Source: Sisyra terminalis (lineage: Eukaryota > Arthropoda > Insecta > Neuroptera > Sisyridae). Taken from it: 64,000 nt of DNA. The position numbers were made by a program, and so were the translations under genes. The DNA is taken from NCBI GenBank assembly GCA_958496175.1, contig OY292277.1:8990001-9054000 (forward strand), read 5' to 3'. The notes below the pieces were generated by a model. That model was not told the origin of the DNA. It searched no databases and saw only the letters and a program-made list of their open reading frames with translations. Shown one piece after another: positions 23,596 to 35,303 of this stretch (its first letter is position 1; the number at the start of each line of letters is the position of its first letter).

Positions 23596-25240
23596 TTGTT
23601 GAACACCATTTTCCTCCAATTTTCTTCAATGCTCAACCAAGATTCGTTGAATTATGACCAGAAAACCATAAAGATTTACATCTTGTTATCTAAAAAACAG
23701 AAAAAACAAGTTAATTTGGCGAAATTTATATTTTTTTTTTGAATAAACATTGAAAATAGCTAGGTAGATAATGTTTGGAAGAATAATGATAGTAATAAGG
23801 TTCAACTTTTATTCTAAATTATGATATAATTGAAATTGTAATTTCCATCTACAGTAATGTCACATCAAGTTGGTTTGATAAGCTACTAAAAAGTTTTTGA
23901 TTATTCCAAAACTTTATGAAATCACATAATTACAGTATAGAAAATGTAGTATTGCTATATAAATATGTATTTATGTTGAGCTACCAATAAGAAAATCTAA
24001 TGCAAGATTTGTCTTCTCAGAAATGAAGTAGGCAGTGGAGAATTAAAAGATTGTTTAAGATTTATAGACTAAGCTTAAATACTAAATTAAGTATATAAAA
24101 TCCTGAAAAAAAAATCATTTGTAAATCATAATGTTAACACTGAAAAAGATTTAAAGGTATTATTAAAGGCTGCAAAACATATTATTAAGAAACATATGTC
24201 AATCAATCGCAAAAATTATTAATAGACCAACAAATCAATTTACCTTTGATTAATCAATATCATCAATTATCACCAACTTCACGATATTCCATTCAATATT
24301 TGAATATATTCAGCAAATTAAGATTAATTTCACTAAATATATCCCAAAAACTTTAAGAACAATATTTTGCACAAGTTTATAAACAATTTGTTTGTCAATA
24401 ACTAAACAATTAAATATTTAAATAGAATTAAATTGTAAGAAATTAGCGAAATAATTTAAATGACAAGTCGACTTGTTTATTAAATTTTGACCTTCAATTA
24501 TTTCAATTCGGCTACGTTCATTCGTTGCAAATTTGGAATAACATCGCTCGTGATAACAATAAATGTATTCTTGGCTTACACATATAGTTTATTTATTTAC
24601 TATCTTTGTCCCATGAAAAATTATTGTCACAATTGATTTTTTTGAAATAGCTGTTCTTGTCTTTCACAATTACTTTTTAATTCTCCGTTTCTGTCACTTC
24701 ACAATTATCGATAAAGCTAAATATTTAAATTAAAATATCATTGATCAGAGAAAATTAATTAATTTCTTTTAAATAAATGGATAATTGTTGCGAAATTATT
24801 ATAAATAATATAAAAAGGGGAAGTCAATCCATAATGATTATTAGTGATGATTTTTCCGCATTCTGTATATTTCCCAAATCTTGTTCCATCTAATTATTAT
24901 TTCTCCCATTCCTTTAAAAAAGTTTTTATCTTGATAATTTCTTTAAATCCATTAGCGAAATAAAATTTCATCTCTAAAATTATTGTTGTCAAAAACAAAA
25001 AAAAATTGGAAAGAAGGCAAAATGAGGCTTTTTTGAACGATAAAAGAAGCAAAAGGGATCCTATATGATAAAATATATAATAATATTTAAACAGAAATAT
25101 TGTGGATCATTTCATATTAGAAAAAGAAAAGGATTTATGGGACAATCTATCAATAAATCTTGATCACTTTTTCGAAAACACTTCGTAAATTAGTCTTTAA
25201 TAAAAAAAATAGTTTACTATTTACTACTTGTTATTGGAAA
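23596..25240 (+). repeat. Family F local repeat, copy 2
   Basis: Aligns with 1-1135 at its left and with 39813-41060 through its middle and right. The conserved core is at about 24459-24552. The copy continues beyond the LINE insertion at 26190. Some copies carry AATGGGAAACGCAA after the core; in this copy that segment is lost. Non-coding. Confidence 0.8.
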
Positions 25241-25244
25241 ACGA

Positions 25245-26185
25245 AGGTTTTTTTTTTAAATATAAATCGGCCATCAGAATCTAGGTCCTATAATCCGATT
25301 TGATGACCGGAGCTGACGTGATGGAGATCACTCCCAGTGGAGGAATCTCCCTATGCCTCTACTTGATCACTAGGCACTTTTCTTTTTAACCGTCTTTTAT
25401 TTTGGTGCTCCAAAAGTGGCGGAATCAGAGGATTTGAGTGTTGACTCAACTTTCCAAAATAATTTGGTGGTACGCACGGTAATGGAGTCGGCGACTGATG
25501 AGATGTGTAAGTCTCTTCGGAGAGTCTCATTTGTGACATACCATGGATCATCTGCCAACTGTCTCAGGATCTTTGATTGGGTGGCCGCGATTAATTTAAT
25601 GCTTGACTTGCTGGCAGAGCCCCACAGCTCAATACCGTCCGACCAGATTGGCACTATTATTGCTTTGTATATAAGTAGTTTATCCTCAAGGGGAAGTTTA
25701 GAGCCTCTACCCAACAGCCAGTATAACTGTTTGAACCTCTTTTTAATATATTTTCGTTTTTGGATGATGTGAGATTTCCAGGTCAGCCTCCTGTCCAGAT
25801 GAACACCCAGGTATCTGACGGTGTCGGACGATGGGATCTCAGTTGAGTCCAGATTAACCGGGGGGCCCTTCCTGTTCCTTTCCTGAGAGTGAAGGTCACT
25901 TGGACTAATTTGGACTTATTGATAGTGATTTTCCATTTTTCAGCCCAAGTGCCCAGTAGGTTTAAATGGTGCTGGAGGTACTGAGAGACAATTACGGCGT
26001 CCTCGTGAGTAGCCATAATCACCGTATCGTTCGCGAATGTCCCCGTCAAGGTGTTATCTGTGGTAGACAGATCCGAGGTATATAATAAGTATAGTAGGGA
26101 CCCTAAAACACTATCTTAGGGTACTCCCAATTTAATTGGAAAGGAATCAGAGCACTCATGGCGTAATTGGCGATAATAAATGGCG
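25245..26185 (-). pseudogene. Jockey-like LINE, 5'-truncated RT with 3' tail
   Basis: Reading the minus strand from 26170 gives SDSFPIKLGVP*DSVLGSLLY (the GVPQGSVLGP block), then FANDTVIMATHED where the catalytic F-A-D-D motif has become FAND, then LGTWAEKWKITINKSKL, then, after a frameshift, EDKLLIYKAIIVPIWSDGIE and RQLADDPWYVTNETLRRD. The last block is characteristic of Jockey-clade elements. A poly(A)-like run (T-run on +) at about 25245-25255 marks the 3' end. The related F copy (41060-41090) lacks the whole segment, giving an empty site; short flanks near GGAAAACG and GCGAAAACG may be the TSD. Broken by a stop, frameshifts and a lost catalytic Asp. Confidence 0.85.
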
Positions 26186-26189
26186 AAAA

Positions 26190-26560
26190 CGTGGGTGAAA
26201 TTACGAAATTTATATATTGTGACGTCATTTTAATGCCGGGGTTATAGGAGCTGGTTTTCAAAATTGTGAATATAACAATTATTTTTGGCATTTTCAAATG
26301 AATTTTTCTTAGATTTTATCAGGTGAATCATTATATTTTAATAGTCGTTTAAATCATTTCAAATTATTTTTCAAACCCCTGCATTAGGTATATTTTCAAT
26401 TTGTTGTTTTACCAACTCAATTCCATACTTTGACATACATATAAATATTTTTTCAAATATTTCTAAAATTCATTTTTTATTAAAATATACCAAAGTCAAA
26501 AGAAAATGAAAAATTTAAATGAGAAAAATTCCTACAGGCATTTTACATTTCCATATTAAT
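26190..26560 (+). repeat. Family F copy 2, part beyond the LINE insertion
   Basis: Matches 41081-41315, including TGACGTCATTTTAATGCCGG and ATTTTATCAGGTGAATCATT. The junction with 25240 is uninterrupted in the other copy. Confidence 0.75.
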
Positions 26561-27130
26561 TTTAATCGAAAAAGCTGAAAAGATCAAAGCTCCAATATAT
26601 GTAGATATTATTTATTTTTTTCGTTCAAAGTTATTTCAGTCGAAATAAATAATTTATTTTCCAATATTACGATGTAAGAAAGAAAAAAATATATAAAACA
26701 ATAGCCTCTTTCACTCCTCTATCGTAACGTTCCCGTTTTGCCTGTTCAAGTGCTCCACCTTGGTGCTCTCGAAAAAAATTAATTAAATCAATTCAATAAC
26801 GATTTAGGTTTATTAAATATCGGAAAAAACATAAATTATATATCGACTTTCGCCCACATTTATCGGTCGATTCCCTGTTACCATTTTCGGTGTCGCTTCG
26901 TCCTCACCAATTTCGTTCATAATTTATGACAACTATCACACGAAGTGGGGTGGAAACGATTGGGAAAAAAATCGAAATTCAGGAAAAAATGAGCTTTATC
27001 CGGAAGGAATAAATCATTTCTGATGCATTTTAGGGAATGCATTTTCTTCAGAAGATTAAGTCTTTGATTTTTTTAGTTATTTCATCTTTTCGTTAGACAT
27101 AATATAATTAAAGATGAATTAAAAAGTAAT
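26561..27130. other. No gene or repeat recognised
   Basis: AT-rich DNA with no internal match. Around 26700-26960 base composition is somewhat more balanced but no coding frame is convincing. Confidence 0.4.
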
Positions 27131-27162
27131 AATCAGGTTTTTTTATTTATTTTTTTTTAATA

Positions 27163-27214
27163 TTCAAATTAGCTACGTTTCGTTACGTATCGTAACTTCA
27201 TCAGGCTTCTTGAA
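27163..27214 (-). ncRNA. Hammerhead ribozyme-like motif, outer type, intact core
   Basis: On the minus strand: stem I outer strand TTCAA, internal loop, AGC, core CTGATGA, one extra A, stem II GTTACG-ATA-CGTAAC, GAA, short self-complementary stem III ACGT, cleavage position A (GUA), then GCT, internal loop and TTGAA closing stem I. The catalytic core bases are all present. The extra A between core and stem II departs from the minimal consensus. A stem III of only ACGT would favour pairing of two copies, as reported for other short-stem-III hammerheads. Activity is untested. Confidence 0.6.
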
Positions 27215-27365
27215 TCACAAAAAAAAAATTAAATTTTCTATTTACTGTGTATACAATATATAAGATATATTGCAGTCCAATTTATGTAGTATAATCTGAT
27301 ATAATAATATATAAAAATCATACCACCAACATAAATTTGAAAAGAAGTTCAAACAAAAATATTCG

Positions 27366-27416
27366 TATTGCCCAGATACGTATTTCGATTGCCAAGCAAT
27401 CTTCATCAGTGGTCAT
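27366..27416 (-). ncRNA. Hammerhead ribozyme-like motif, inner type, left arm
   Basis: Minus strand: ACCA, core CTGATGA, A, stem II GATTGC-TTG-GCAATC, GAA, palindromic stem III ATACGTAT, C (AUC cleavage triplet), TGGG. Stem I is short (CCA with TGG, possibly TTG with CAA further out). This is the mirror partner of 27586-27636. Confidence 0.5.
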
Positions 27417-27585
27417 CAAGTAGTTTGGATCACTCCGTAACTGCTTTGTGATGATTCACAAAAAAATCTTATTTTGATCAAATGGGTCAGTTGAACACCG
27501 CATAAAGTTTTTGATCCATTTGATCAAAGTAAGATTTTTTTGTGAATCATCACAAAGCAGTTACGGAGTGATCCAAACTACTTGA

Positions 27586-27636
27586 TGACCACTGATGAAG
27601 ATTGCTTGGCAATCGAAATACGTATCTGGGCAATAC
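27586..27636 (+). ncRNA. Hammerhead ribozyme-like motif, inner type, right arm
   Basis: Plus-strand counterpart of the preceding motif, with the same core, stem II and palindromic stem III. The predicted cleavage would fall after C27626. The two inner motifs face away from a shared centre near 27495, so transcripts of either strand would contain one sense motif. Confidence 0.5.
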
Positions 27637-27698
27637 GTCACGAATATTTTTGTTTGAACTTCTGTTCAAATTCATGTTTGTGGTATGATTTTTATATA

Positions 27699-28734
27699 TC
27701 TATACTAATATATAAAATTCTTATGTCTGTCTGTACATTTCGATTTTGAACCCAATTTTAAGGTAAATATTTGTTTCAAGAGGCCCTTACTTCAAATTTA
27801 ACATTTTTAAAATTTTTGTCTGTCTGTCTGTCTATCTGTGTGTCCCGATTTAACTAAAGAACGGAACCACCAAATTTAATGAAATTTGGTATTAAGATAC
27901 AACACAATTTCCCACAGACTATAGGCTACTTATCATTCCAAAAAAATAATAAGGGAAGGTATTCCTTAGGGATGAAAACATAAATTTTTACACTAGACAG
28001 GTGAGTTATATATCATTGGAATAGTAATTTAAAGTTAGAAAATAATATGTAAAAATATTTTAAGTTGAACTGATAAAAAGCACAGTAAATTCAATTTAAA
28101 TTTAAAAAAATTGCCTCTTTGAAACATAAACCTTTATATTTACAAAATATATATAAAAACATAGTTGATGTTAATAGCGTAATGGTTTTTTTTTTTGAAA
28201 ATTTCTACCTTAAAAGAGTAAAAGACGTCACTAAGTTTGTATGAGAAAATGTAGAGTTAATCAACATTCGAAATTTTGAATTTAATAAGTGTTAAAAATA
28301 AGTAAATAATGAATTAATATTAAGTGTCTGTTTTTGTTATGTCATTTTAATAACAACATTTTAAATAACGGCATTTCACTTAATTAGAATGAAAGTTTAG
28401 GTAGTAGGTACTTATACCAAATACCAAAGAGGCAGTTTTTAATTTTTGTTTGTTTTTCAACAATCAAACTTTTTTAAAATGAAATTTTTATGAACCAATG
28501 ATTGTGATATGGAGCAAATATTTAACATTAAGGTAGAAATTTTGTGTCATATATTTCATTATCAATCAAAAAATAAAATCTTCCAAACCAACTTTTCTTC
28601 GGTATTTAGAAAAATTTGAAAATCTATTATTGTTATTGAAAATAAATAAAATATTCGAATTTCCTTCCACGCTTTCTATCTATTTCCAACATATCTATTT
28701 ACGTTACGCAGACGAAGTCGCGGGGATCAGCTAG
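27699..28734 (+). mobile_element. Non-autonomous Helitron (1,036 bp), both ends intact
   Basis: Begins TCTATACTAATATATAAA after an A and ends with a short hairpin (CGC-A-GAC-GAA-GTC-GCG) and ATCAGCTAG before a T, the A|T insertion and TC...CTRR structure of Helitrons. Family E copy 3 (30900-30935, inverted) gives the uninterrupted target. A GTCT microsatellite lies at 27724-27735 and 27817-27845. CGGAACCACC-AATTTAATGA (27862 on) is shared with the element ending at 32783. No Rep/helicase coding, so mobilisation in trans is inferred. Confidence 0.88.
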
Positions 28735-28881
28735 TTATTATATAAAATTATACTACATAATTTGGACTGCAATATATCTTATATATTGTATACACAGTAT
28801 AACTGTTCAAAGTCAGCGAAAAATTCTTATTTTGAGTTTCTATTTAAATTCAACCTAAAAATGATTTAACAATAAATGAAT

Positions 28882-28935
28882 TTACGATGAAGTTATGATA
28901 CGTAACGAAACGTAGCTAATTTGAATATTAAAAAA
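28882..28935 (+). ncRNA. Decayed outer hammerhead-like motif, right arm
   Basis: Stem II (GTTATG-ATA-CGTAAC), GAAA and ACGTAGC are kept, but the core reads ACGATGA instead of CTGATGA, so catalysis is not expected. Confidence 0.45.
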
Positions 28936-28969
28936 ATATTAAATAAAAAAACTGATTTTAAACAACTTG

Positions 28970-30480
28970 AATTGTCTTCTTATTTAATAAAAGCTGAGAT
29001 CTGAATTTTATCATCTTCTAATAAATAATGATATTTCTAAGCTTGTATACCAGTGCTTCCCAAAGTTGACTGGAGCTTTTAACATGATTTTAGTATTTAA
29101 AATAACGCAACTTCTATTCAAGTTCCAAGAGGAAAGTCTTCCATTTTTTACATAGCGTTAAAGAATTAATGGATTCCCTAATATCAAATTCTACAATCTT
29201 TTTGGTTTTAATTTGGTTTATTTTTTACAATTTTTCCGGTAGGTTAAATAGTATTTATTCTTTTTCTTTGAAAAGACCATGCGAGGAAAGCTGCACTTAC
29301 GATTTTTATGTATTGATTCCTATATTACTATTTAAACTATCCTTTATGTTTATATCCCCCAAGGATCAAGGATTAAAATTAAAACACCATAATATTTTTA
29401 AAACAATTTTTTTTAAATTGATTCAATTATCACGACTATGAAGGGTTTTTTTTCTCAAGTATTTACAAAAGAATAGTCAAAGTTTTCAAGAAATACGTTG
29501 GAAAATATTTTTTTTAGTTTGCAATTATAATTACAGCAAAAGTTGAGCTAAAAAACCCAATTCAATATATTCTTCACTCTGTTAATTATAAACAAAATTG
29601 CTAAAAATAAAAAAATAAATAAACAATAAATTTAAAAAAACCACAACAAGTTGTATTGTCGACCCCTCGAACTCTTTACATTTAATTTATCATCATTAAA
29701 TTTAAATTAAATGCCCGTTATTTTCACTGTGGCACTTTGTACATAAAATACTACAAAATTTAATCTTGTAAGTACTTTTCTTCTCACTCTACACCATTCC
29801 AAAAACAACCCATTTTCTTTCAACACTACCGTGGTGTTAACATTAACATAATTTATTTATACATATAATAAAATAGAAAAGAAAAAAAAAACGGTACAAA
29901 ACAGAAAACGTAAACAGTGTAACTCGTGCCGGATAATCAAGGGATTAGATTATATTAAATAAAATAGTCTGTTTGTAACAGAAAGGGGTTTGTTTGATCT
30001 TTGAAAGGGTAGAAAAATTAAAGGGAAATAAAAACGCTTTGAGGTGATTAATATTATCGTTAGTTTAGGTGTTGATTGCAAATAATTTCGATACTACTCG
30101 ATAATTTGGTGCTGGTTTGTATTTATACCTGCGACTAATTCCATTAAGTTAATTAAATGAATTTTCCTGATTTTAACGATAAGTTTTCTCATAAAGAACT
30201 TCGAGTAAGGTTTTCTTCAGGTTTTAAATCGTAATCTGTTCCTGAACAATAACTATCAATTATCAATATGGACGGAGGAATCCAGAATATTCAAGAAAGT
30301 TCCACTTGAAAATCTTCTGTTTTCGAGACGTGAAAAAGTCAAACGGTTAAGATTGTGGTCTAGATTAGTTTACTACTTTTGGCTGAATCTGGTAATCTCC
30401 TGCCTAACGGTAAACATTTTAAGATCCTTGTCTATATCATGATTAATAAGGGTAATAAGATATAATAGTTTGGATTAAAA
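28970..30480. other. Apparently single-copy AT-rich DNA
   Basis: No internal repeats. A 90-codon ORF at 29169-29441 begins with a hydrophobic stretch but has no recognisable family and is probably chance. Confidence 0.45.
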
Positions 30481-30504
30481 TTTTTGAAGAATTTCGATGT
30501 TCAA

Positions 30505-30790
30505 CAGCCATAGCTTCATAGCTTCCATATTTTCCCGGAAAAAGCAATTTAAAGAAAATACTCGATTTTGGTTATCTTCCAAATATTGAAATATCGAAAA
30601 TTTATCGACCATTAATAGGTGTTTTTTGTCGTTGGAAAGTTCCGAAAGAAAAAGCTTCATAGCTTGCATATTTTCCCGGGAAACACTATTTAGAGAAAAA
30701 GTTTTTTTTGAAATTTCAATATTTGGGAAATGAACAAAATTGAGCTTTTTCTATAAATGACTTTTCCCGAGAAACTATGCAAGTGACAAT
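30505..30790. repeat. Short direct and inverted repeats around CATAGCTT.CATATTTTCCCG
   Basis: TTCATAGCTTCCATATTTTC (30511) and TTCATAGCTTGCATATTTTC (30656) are about 145 bp apart in direct orientation. A degenerate inverse TTTCCCGAGAAACTATGCAA lies at about 30764. The CCCGGGAAA palindrome at about 30675 is part of one unit. Small local duplication; no function assigned. Confidence 0.55.
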
Positions 30791-30834
30791 TTTTTTTTTC
30801 CAGAAATGTAGTGCTAACCTGATGGAGGTGAATA

Positions 30835-31097
30835 TTTAACTATATGATTCCCACTGTGTATACAATATATAGAATATATTGCGGTCCAATTTATGTAGTA
30901 TAATTTAATATAATAATATATAAAAATCATACCATAAACATAAATTTGAATAAAAATATTTGTGACGTATTGCCCAGATACGTATTTAGAATGCCAAGCA
31001 ACTTCCTCAGTGGTCATCAAGTAGTTTGGATCACTCCGTAACTGCTTTGTGATAATTCACAAAAATTCACAAAATCTTATTTTGATATGGTTCCCGA
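30835..31097 (-). mobile_element. Family E copy 3, one arm only
   Basis: Corresponds to the left-arm orientation of 27250-27490, from CTGTGTATACAATATATAG to ACTGCTTTGTGAT. The uninterrupted TATAATTTAATATAATAATA within it provides the empty site for the insertions in copies 1, 2 and 4. Confidence 0.75.
30966..31017 (-). ncRNA. Decayed inner hammerhead-like motif
   Basis: Core CTGAGGA is kept, but the GAAA is TAAA (G12 lost) and stem II is imperfect. Inactive by prediction. Confidence 0.4.
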
Positions 31098-31188
31098 TTG
31101 GGTCATGGTGAGTCTTCTGTCAAAATGAAGTTCAAGATATTTGACGATATTTTTTTACATTTTTGCAAGCGTAAATTATTGTGTATAT

Positions 31189-31479
31189 TAGGGTGATTTT
31201 TTTTTTGACTTTTTTTTTTTTTGGTCCCATCGTGAAATTTTGTTGGAAATACCAAAAAAAAAATTCTCTGAAAGTTTGAGCCCTTAATATTAATTTTAAG
31301 TCCTCGACCAAGACATGTAAAGATTTCCCATTGAAAATACACGGAAACTCTGATTTTTTATTTTTAAATTTCTATATCTCAACGGCATTTCATGGGATCG
31401 CTTTTACCGAAGATGGTTTTTTCTCAGAATTAAACGCTCTACAAAAGTGCCCATTGCGACAAAGTCGTAACTCACACCG
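31189..31479 (+). mobile_element. Family A fold-back element, copy 2, left arm only
   Basis: Starts TAGGGTGATTTTTTTTTTGA and follows the left arm of 61211 to CTCACACCGG, where it is cut. The right arm is missing and a Helitron-related sequence follows. Truncated; no second TSD. Confidence 0.85.
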
Positions 31480-32783
31480 GCAATTCTTTCACTATTAGGA
31501 AGCTACACTATTTCCGGTGAACATAGGCTATATTAAATTTTCAAAAAAATTAGTAAAACTCCAATAATGTGTGAAAAAATTACCAAAAAATGTTCTTACA
31601 TCGCGTGCGCTGGTGATTTAACTATAGAACGGAACAACCGAATTTAATGAAACTTTATACTAAGATACAACACAATTACCCACACACGTTAGGCACTTTA
31701 TCATTCCTTAAAAATAATAAGGGAATGTACCCCCTACGTAAAAACTGAGGTATGAAAAAAATATTTTACTTAAGCTAGGCGAGTTATATATCATTGAAAA
31801 GGTATTTAAAAGTTAAAAAATTATATGTATTAATTTTTTAGTTTAACTAATAAAAAGCACAGTAATTTAATTTAAAGTACAAAAAATTGCCTTTTTGAAA
31901 TAAAAATGTTTTTATAGATAAAAATCTGACAGTAAACTTTTTTTTACAAATTTGTTGTAAATAGATCCTTAGGGTTGCTCAGTAAGGAAATATTAACGAA
32001 AAAAATGTAATAGTAATAATAATAATAGTAATAAAGCTTAAAGTAAATACGTTTTTAAAACCGTGCATATATAAAATCGTGTATTTATATATCCCCTCTG
32101 ACTGATGAAATTTTAATATTTGGTGTATTCCTTATAGGAAGTAGGCATGTGATAAGATTTTTTTTTCACAATTCCTACCCTAACGGACAAGAGTGGATTC
32201 AGGATTTTTTTCTTGTGGGGGGGGGGAATATATTTTATTTGCAAGAACGTGAAAGGGATCACGAAAAAAGTTCGCAATTCCAGCCAGAAATCATCATAAT
32301 GATAAATAATAAATAATCATATCATCATAATGATAAAAGAAATTTAAAATCCTCTTCCAGAGCAAAAGGCATACGCCAAATCGTGTATAGTGAACTCGGA
32401 ACTATCCAATATGGTTTAATTATATAGTTGAAATTCAGATATTTCAATAATAAGTTTAAAGATACATAATGCTTATACATGGTTATGGAAGAACTGGGTT
32501 TTGTACAATTGTACAAATTTCAATTTCGCGGTTGTGTTGTACAGTGCAATAGTGTCATAGTTTTTGGAAAAAGGTTCATTCGGGAATCGAAACAGTGAGA
32601 TGGGGTTATTTTGATGCGAGTATTTTGATAACTTTTGACTTTTTTTTAGTCATAATTAAGACCGAATTTATTGAACTTGGCGATATTTTTTATTTGATGT
32701 ATGCTGTAGTATGATTATATTTTTCGTAAAAGAATAAGAAAAATAAAATACGTTACGCAGACGAAGTCGCGGGGATCAGCTAG
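31480..32783 (+). mobile_element. Helitron-like element with intact 3' end
   Basis: Ends ACGCAGACGAAGTCGCGGGG, ATCAGCTAG then T, exactly as the Helitron at 27699-28734. 31611-31720 align with its subterminal 5' region (ACTATAGAACGGAACAACCG). The canonical TCTATAC start is absent and the left limit is set only by the cut A element. 32325-32600 are shared, inverted, with 5348-5540. No coding capacity recognised. Confidence 0.65.
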
Positions 32784-32789
32784 TATATT

Positions 32790-34394
32790 ATAGAAGTAAT
32801 ATGGCAAGCTAACTTGAACTAGTAAAAACGGTTTTCAGAACTACCAAAAAGTACCACTAAGCCACTTAAGAATTACAACAACATTGTGGAGTAACACTGA
32901 AGTGTTTAATTGGCAAAAAAAAATACCCGACTTGCATTGTTGAAGGGCAGAAAAATTTACTAATAAAATATATTTTTTTCTGTAACGAATATACGTTAGT
33001 TTTCAATTATCTTGGTTCATATAGTTTTTAAGAGCTTTCAGAGCTTTTATAGTAAAAACTTTTTGAACTAATTAAATTTCCTTCCCACTCTTCCGTCTCA
33101 TATTTTTTTTTTCATTAAAACTCTGTGTTAAAATTATGTTTTTTTTTCATTTTAATACTAACTTTAAACCTCACCAGAATGAAAATATCCGGTTTAAGAC
33201 TGTGCAGCTACTTTGAAAGGTTATCTTCCCGTTTAAATTCCATTCTTATTAAATATTTAACGATTGTTGTCCTATATTTACTCACATCTACTTGGGATAC
33301 TATTAAATTACATATTGTAGCAGGTATGTAACGTAGCGGAAAACTTTAATAGCCAATATAAATCAAAGGAATGCTTGAAGCGGAAAATTTAACCAAATAG
33401 AAAACTATTTGAATAAGCACAGCGCTTATTCCCAATGGACCAATAAACTTTTATCAAAGCTGTCCGTCCGATTTCTACGCTTGTTAGAAGAACACCAAAA
33501 AGAATCGTTTCTGTTAATTCCTTGTTCGATTCCCTCTTTTCAGTTTTCCATCCTGCTCTGTTTTTCTACACCGTTTTACCGGTTTTTCTTTTGGGAAAGT
33601 TCCCCGATTCATTCGTCCATCTTCCTTTTTCACTGACTGGTTTTAAAAATAATGATTTCAATGTGGCACTTGTTGTAAAACATTCACGTGGCATTAACTT
33701 GGGAAAATCATTGACCGAAACGCCATCTAACGTTGTAGGCGTTCTGGAACATCTAACGGCGCCCGTTAACTTTAGCGCGTCGCAAATATTTCTTCCTTAA
33801 AACCTGTCAAATGGTTAACGAGGGTCCCGCAAAACTTCTCACATTCGTAACGTTGAATTATATTTGATTTTCTGCTAGATATGTATGTGCCGAATATTGT
33901 CAGAAGATGCTGACTGGTTTTTTGGTGCGAATTTTCTCGTGACGGGCTAATTGATTTTACGGTGGCTGTTTTTTGGTGGATAAATTCGGAATTTACACGT
34001 GTTGTGGGAATATGAATTTAGTGTGGGAATTTATGAATGACTGACATGGCAAAGGTTAAATTAGTCCTTCAGGGACGTATCATGTTAAATTGGGCGATTA
34101 GCCTATTTTCACCGTTGTTGTGGGTCTAGAATATTCATTGAACAAATTAAGTTAACTATTAATAGTCTTTTGAATCTAAGAAAAGAGAAAATCTACTTTA
34201 TCAATATTAAAAGTACTGCATTTTTTCAAACGAAACAATGTTTACTATTTAAAATACCAGTTTCATCAAATTATAGTTTATGGAACTTTCTTTCGTAACT
34301 TTTGTATAATACTATACCAACGATTTCCTATTCAATAAGCTTAAATATATTAAAAATTGGCTAAGCAAAAAAAGTCGACTATTATTTTAAAATA
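32790..34394. other. Apparently single-copy DNA, partly balanced composition
   Basis: 33400-34120 is less AT-rich than its surroundings and holds overlapping ORFs (33409-33636 and 33522-33800, +) without recognisable domains. It could be host unique sequence such as conserved non-coding DNA, but nothing supports a gene. Confidence 0.4.
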
Positions 34395-34656
34395 CTAGCT
34401 GAATCCGGCAAATGTTATCCTGCCAGCCTATGGTTGTGTTTGGTTGTAAATAAATAAATTGAATTTAGGAAAAAAAACTTTTAAATTATTAGAATCACCT
34501 CCTTTATCAACCCGCAGAATCCCTCGCTGTACCAATTATAATTTACCTTCAAGATACACATTTATCAATTACGTTTAAAGAAAATTTGCTGTACCTCTAA
34601 AAATCACTACACGATCATAACAATGGAGTATTGATAGGTAATGGTTATTGTATAGA
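34395..34656 (-). mobile_element. Short non-autonomous Helitron (262 bp), minus strand
   Basis: On the minus strand it begins TCTATACAATAACC after an A and ends ...GGCAGGATAACATTTGCCGG, ATTCAGCTAG before a T. The GGCA/TGCC arms form the 3' hairpin. Both ends fit the Helitron pattern; the 3' end matches that of 37394-37930 in form. Confidence 0.75.
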
Positions 34657-34862
34657 TCGTTAAAGAATCTGTTTTTTTTTTTTGGTCGCAGGTATATTAC
34701 TGATGTAAAAAAAAGATAAAAACAATATTTGAAGAGGATTACATATCGTGACAAAATTTGAGTTTAATCGGTGCAGAAATTTCTAAATTTTTGAAATCAA
34801 TCCAAACCAATTTCACAATTTTATATATATGTAGATAAACAATGGATTATTCATTGTTTATT

Positions 34863-35303
34863 TTAAAGGTAGTTCACCGTCAGAACGTAAAAAAAAAAAT
34901 TTTTTTAAAACTGCTGCCATTTTTTTTAGAGATATTAAAAAACGGTGTTCGGCATGTAAAAGTTGAAGTTTTGAACTATTTTTTTTTTATTTGTCCCGAT
35001 ATGTCCCCCCCCCCTTTTACAGCGCTTTGAAAAAGGGTCCTCAAAAATGAGGAGGCAAACGGGAGACAAGTTTTCTCGGAAACCGGAAGTCGAATCATGA
35101 TTTTCCAAAGAATGTAGGTTTTGGTAATGCGTCTTCTTGGTACTGAATCTCGAAAATCCGAAAAAAGTTGAAAATTCACAAAATGGCGCGACTTTGAAAA
35201 AAAAGTTAAAAAAACGAGCTTTTTTTGGACCTTTCCCCCCTCTCCCACTTTGAGGGGGGGATGTTTGGCCAATTTCATAGGTTCAGTACCAAGAAGACGA
35301 GTT
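34863..35303 (+). mobile_element. Family G element, copy 1, truncated at right
   Basis: Aligns with 41391-41845, from TTCACCGTCAGAACGTAAAA through a C-run, TCCTCAAAAATGAGGAGGCA and TCAGTACCAAGAAGACG. It stops at GTTGAA, where a broken family C arm begins. The paired ORFs here on both strands are shadows. Confidence 0.8.

Larger units (their letters stand above)
27131..28965. mobile_element. Family E palindromic hammerhead element, copy 2, split by a Helitron
   Basis: A large head-to-head palindrome. The left arm (27131 to about 27495) carries two minus-strand hammerhead-like motifs, and the right arm (27496-27698 plus 28735-28965) carries the two plus-strand counterparts. Outer ends are inverted versions of TTAATATTCAAATTAGCTACG. 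The right arm is split by the Helitron 27699-28734. Hammerhead motifs with minimal stem III are known from the terminal repeats of Penelope-like retroelements and from retrozymes, and Penelope copies often carry inverted partial copies of themselves. No reverse transcriptase is visible, so this is a non-autonomous derivative by inference. Confidence 0.7.
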
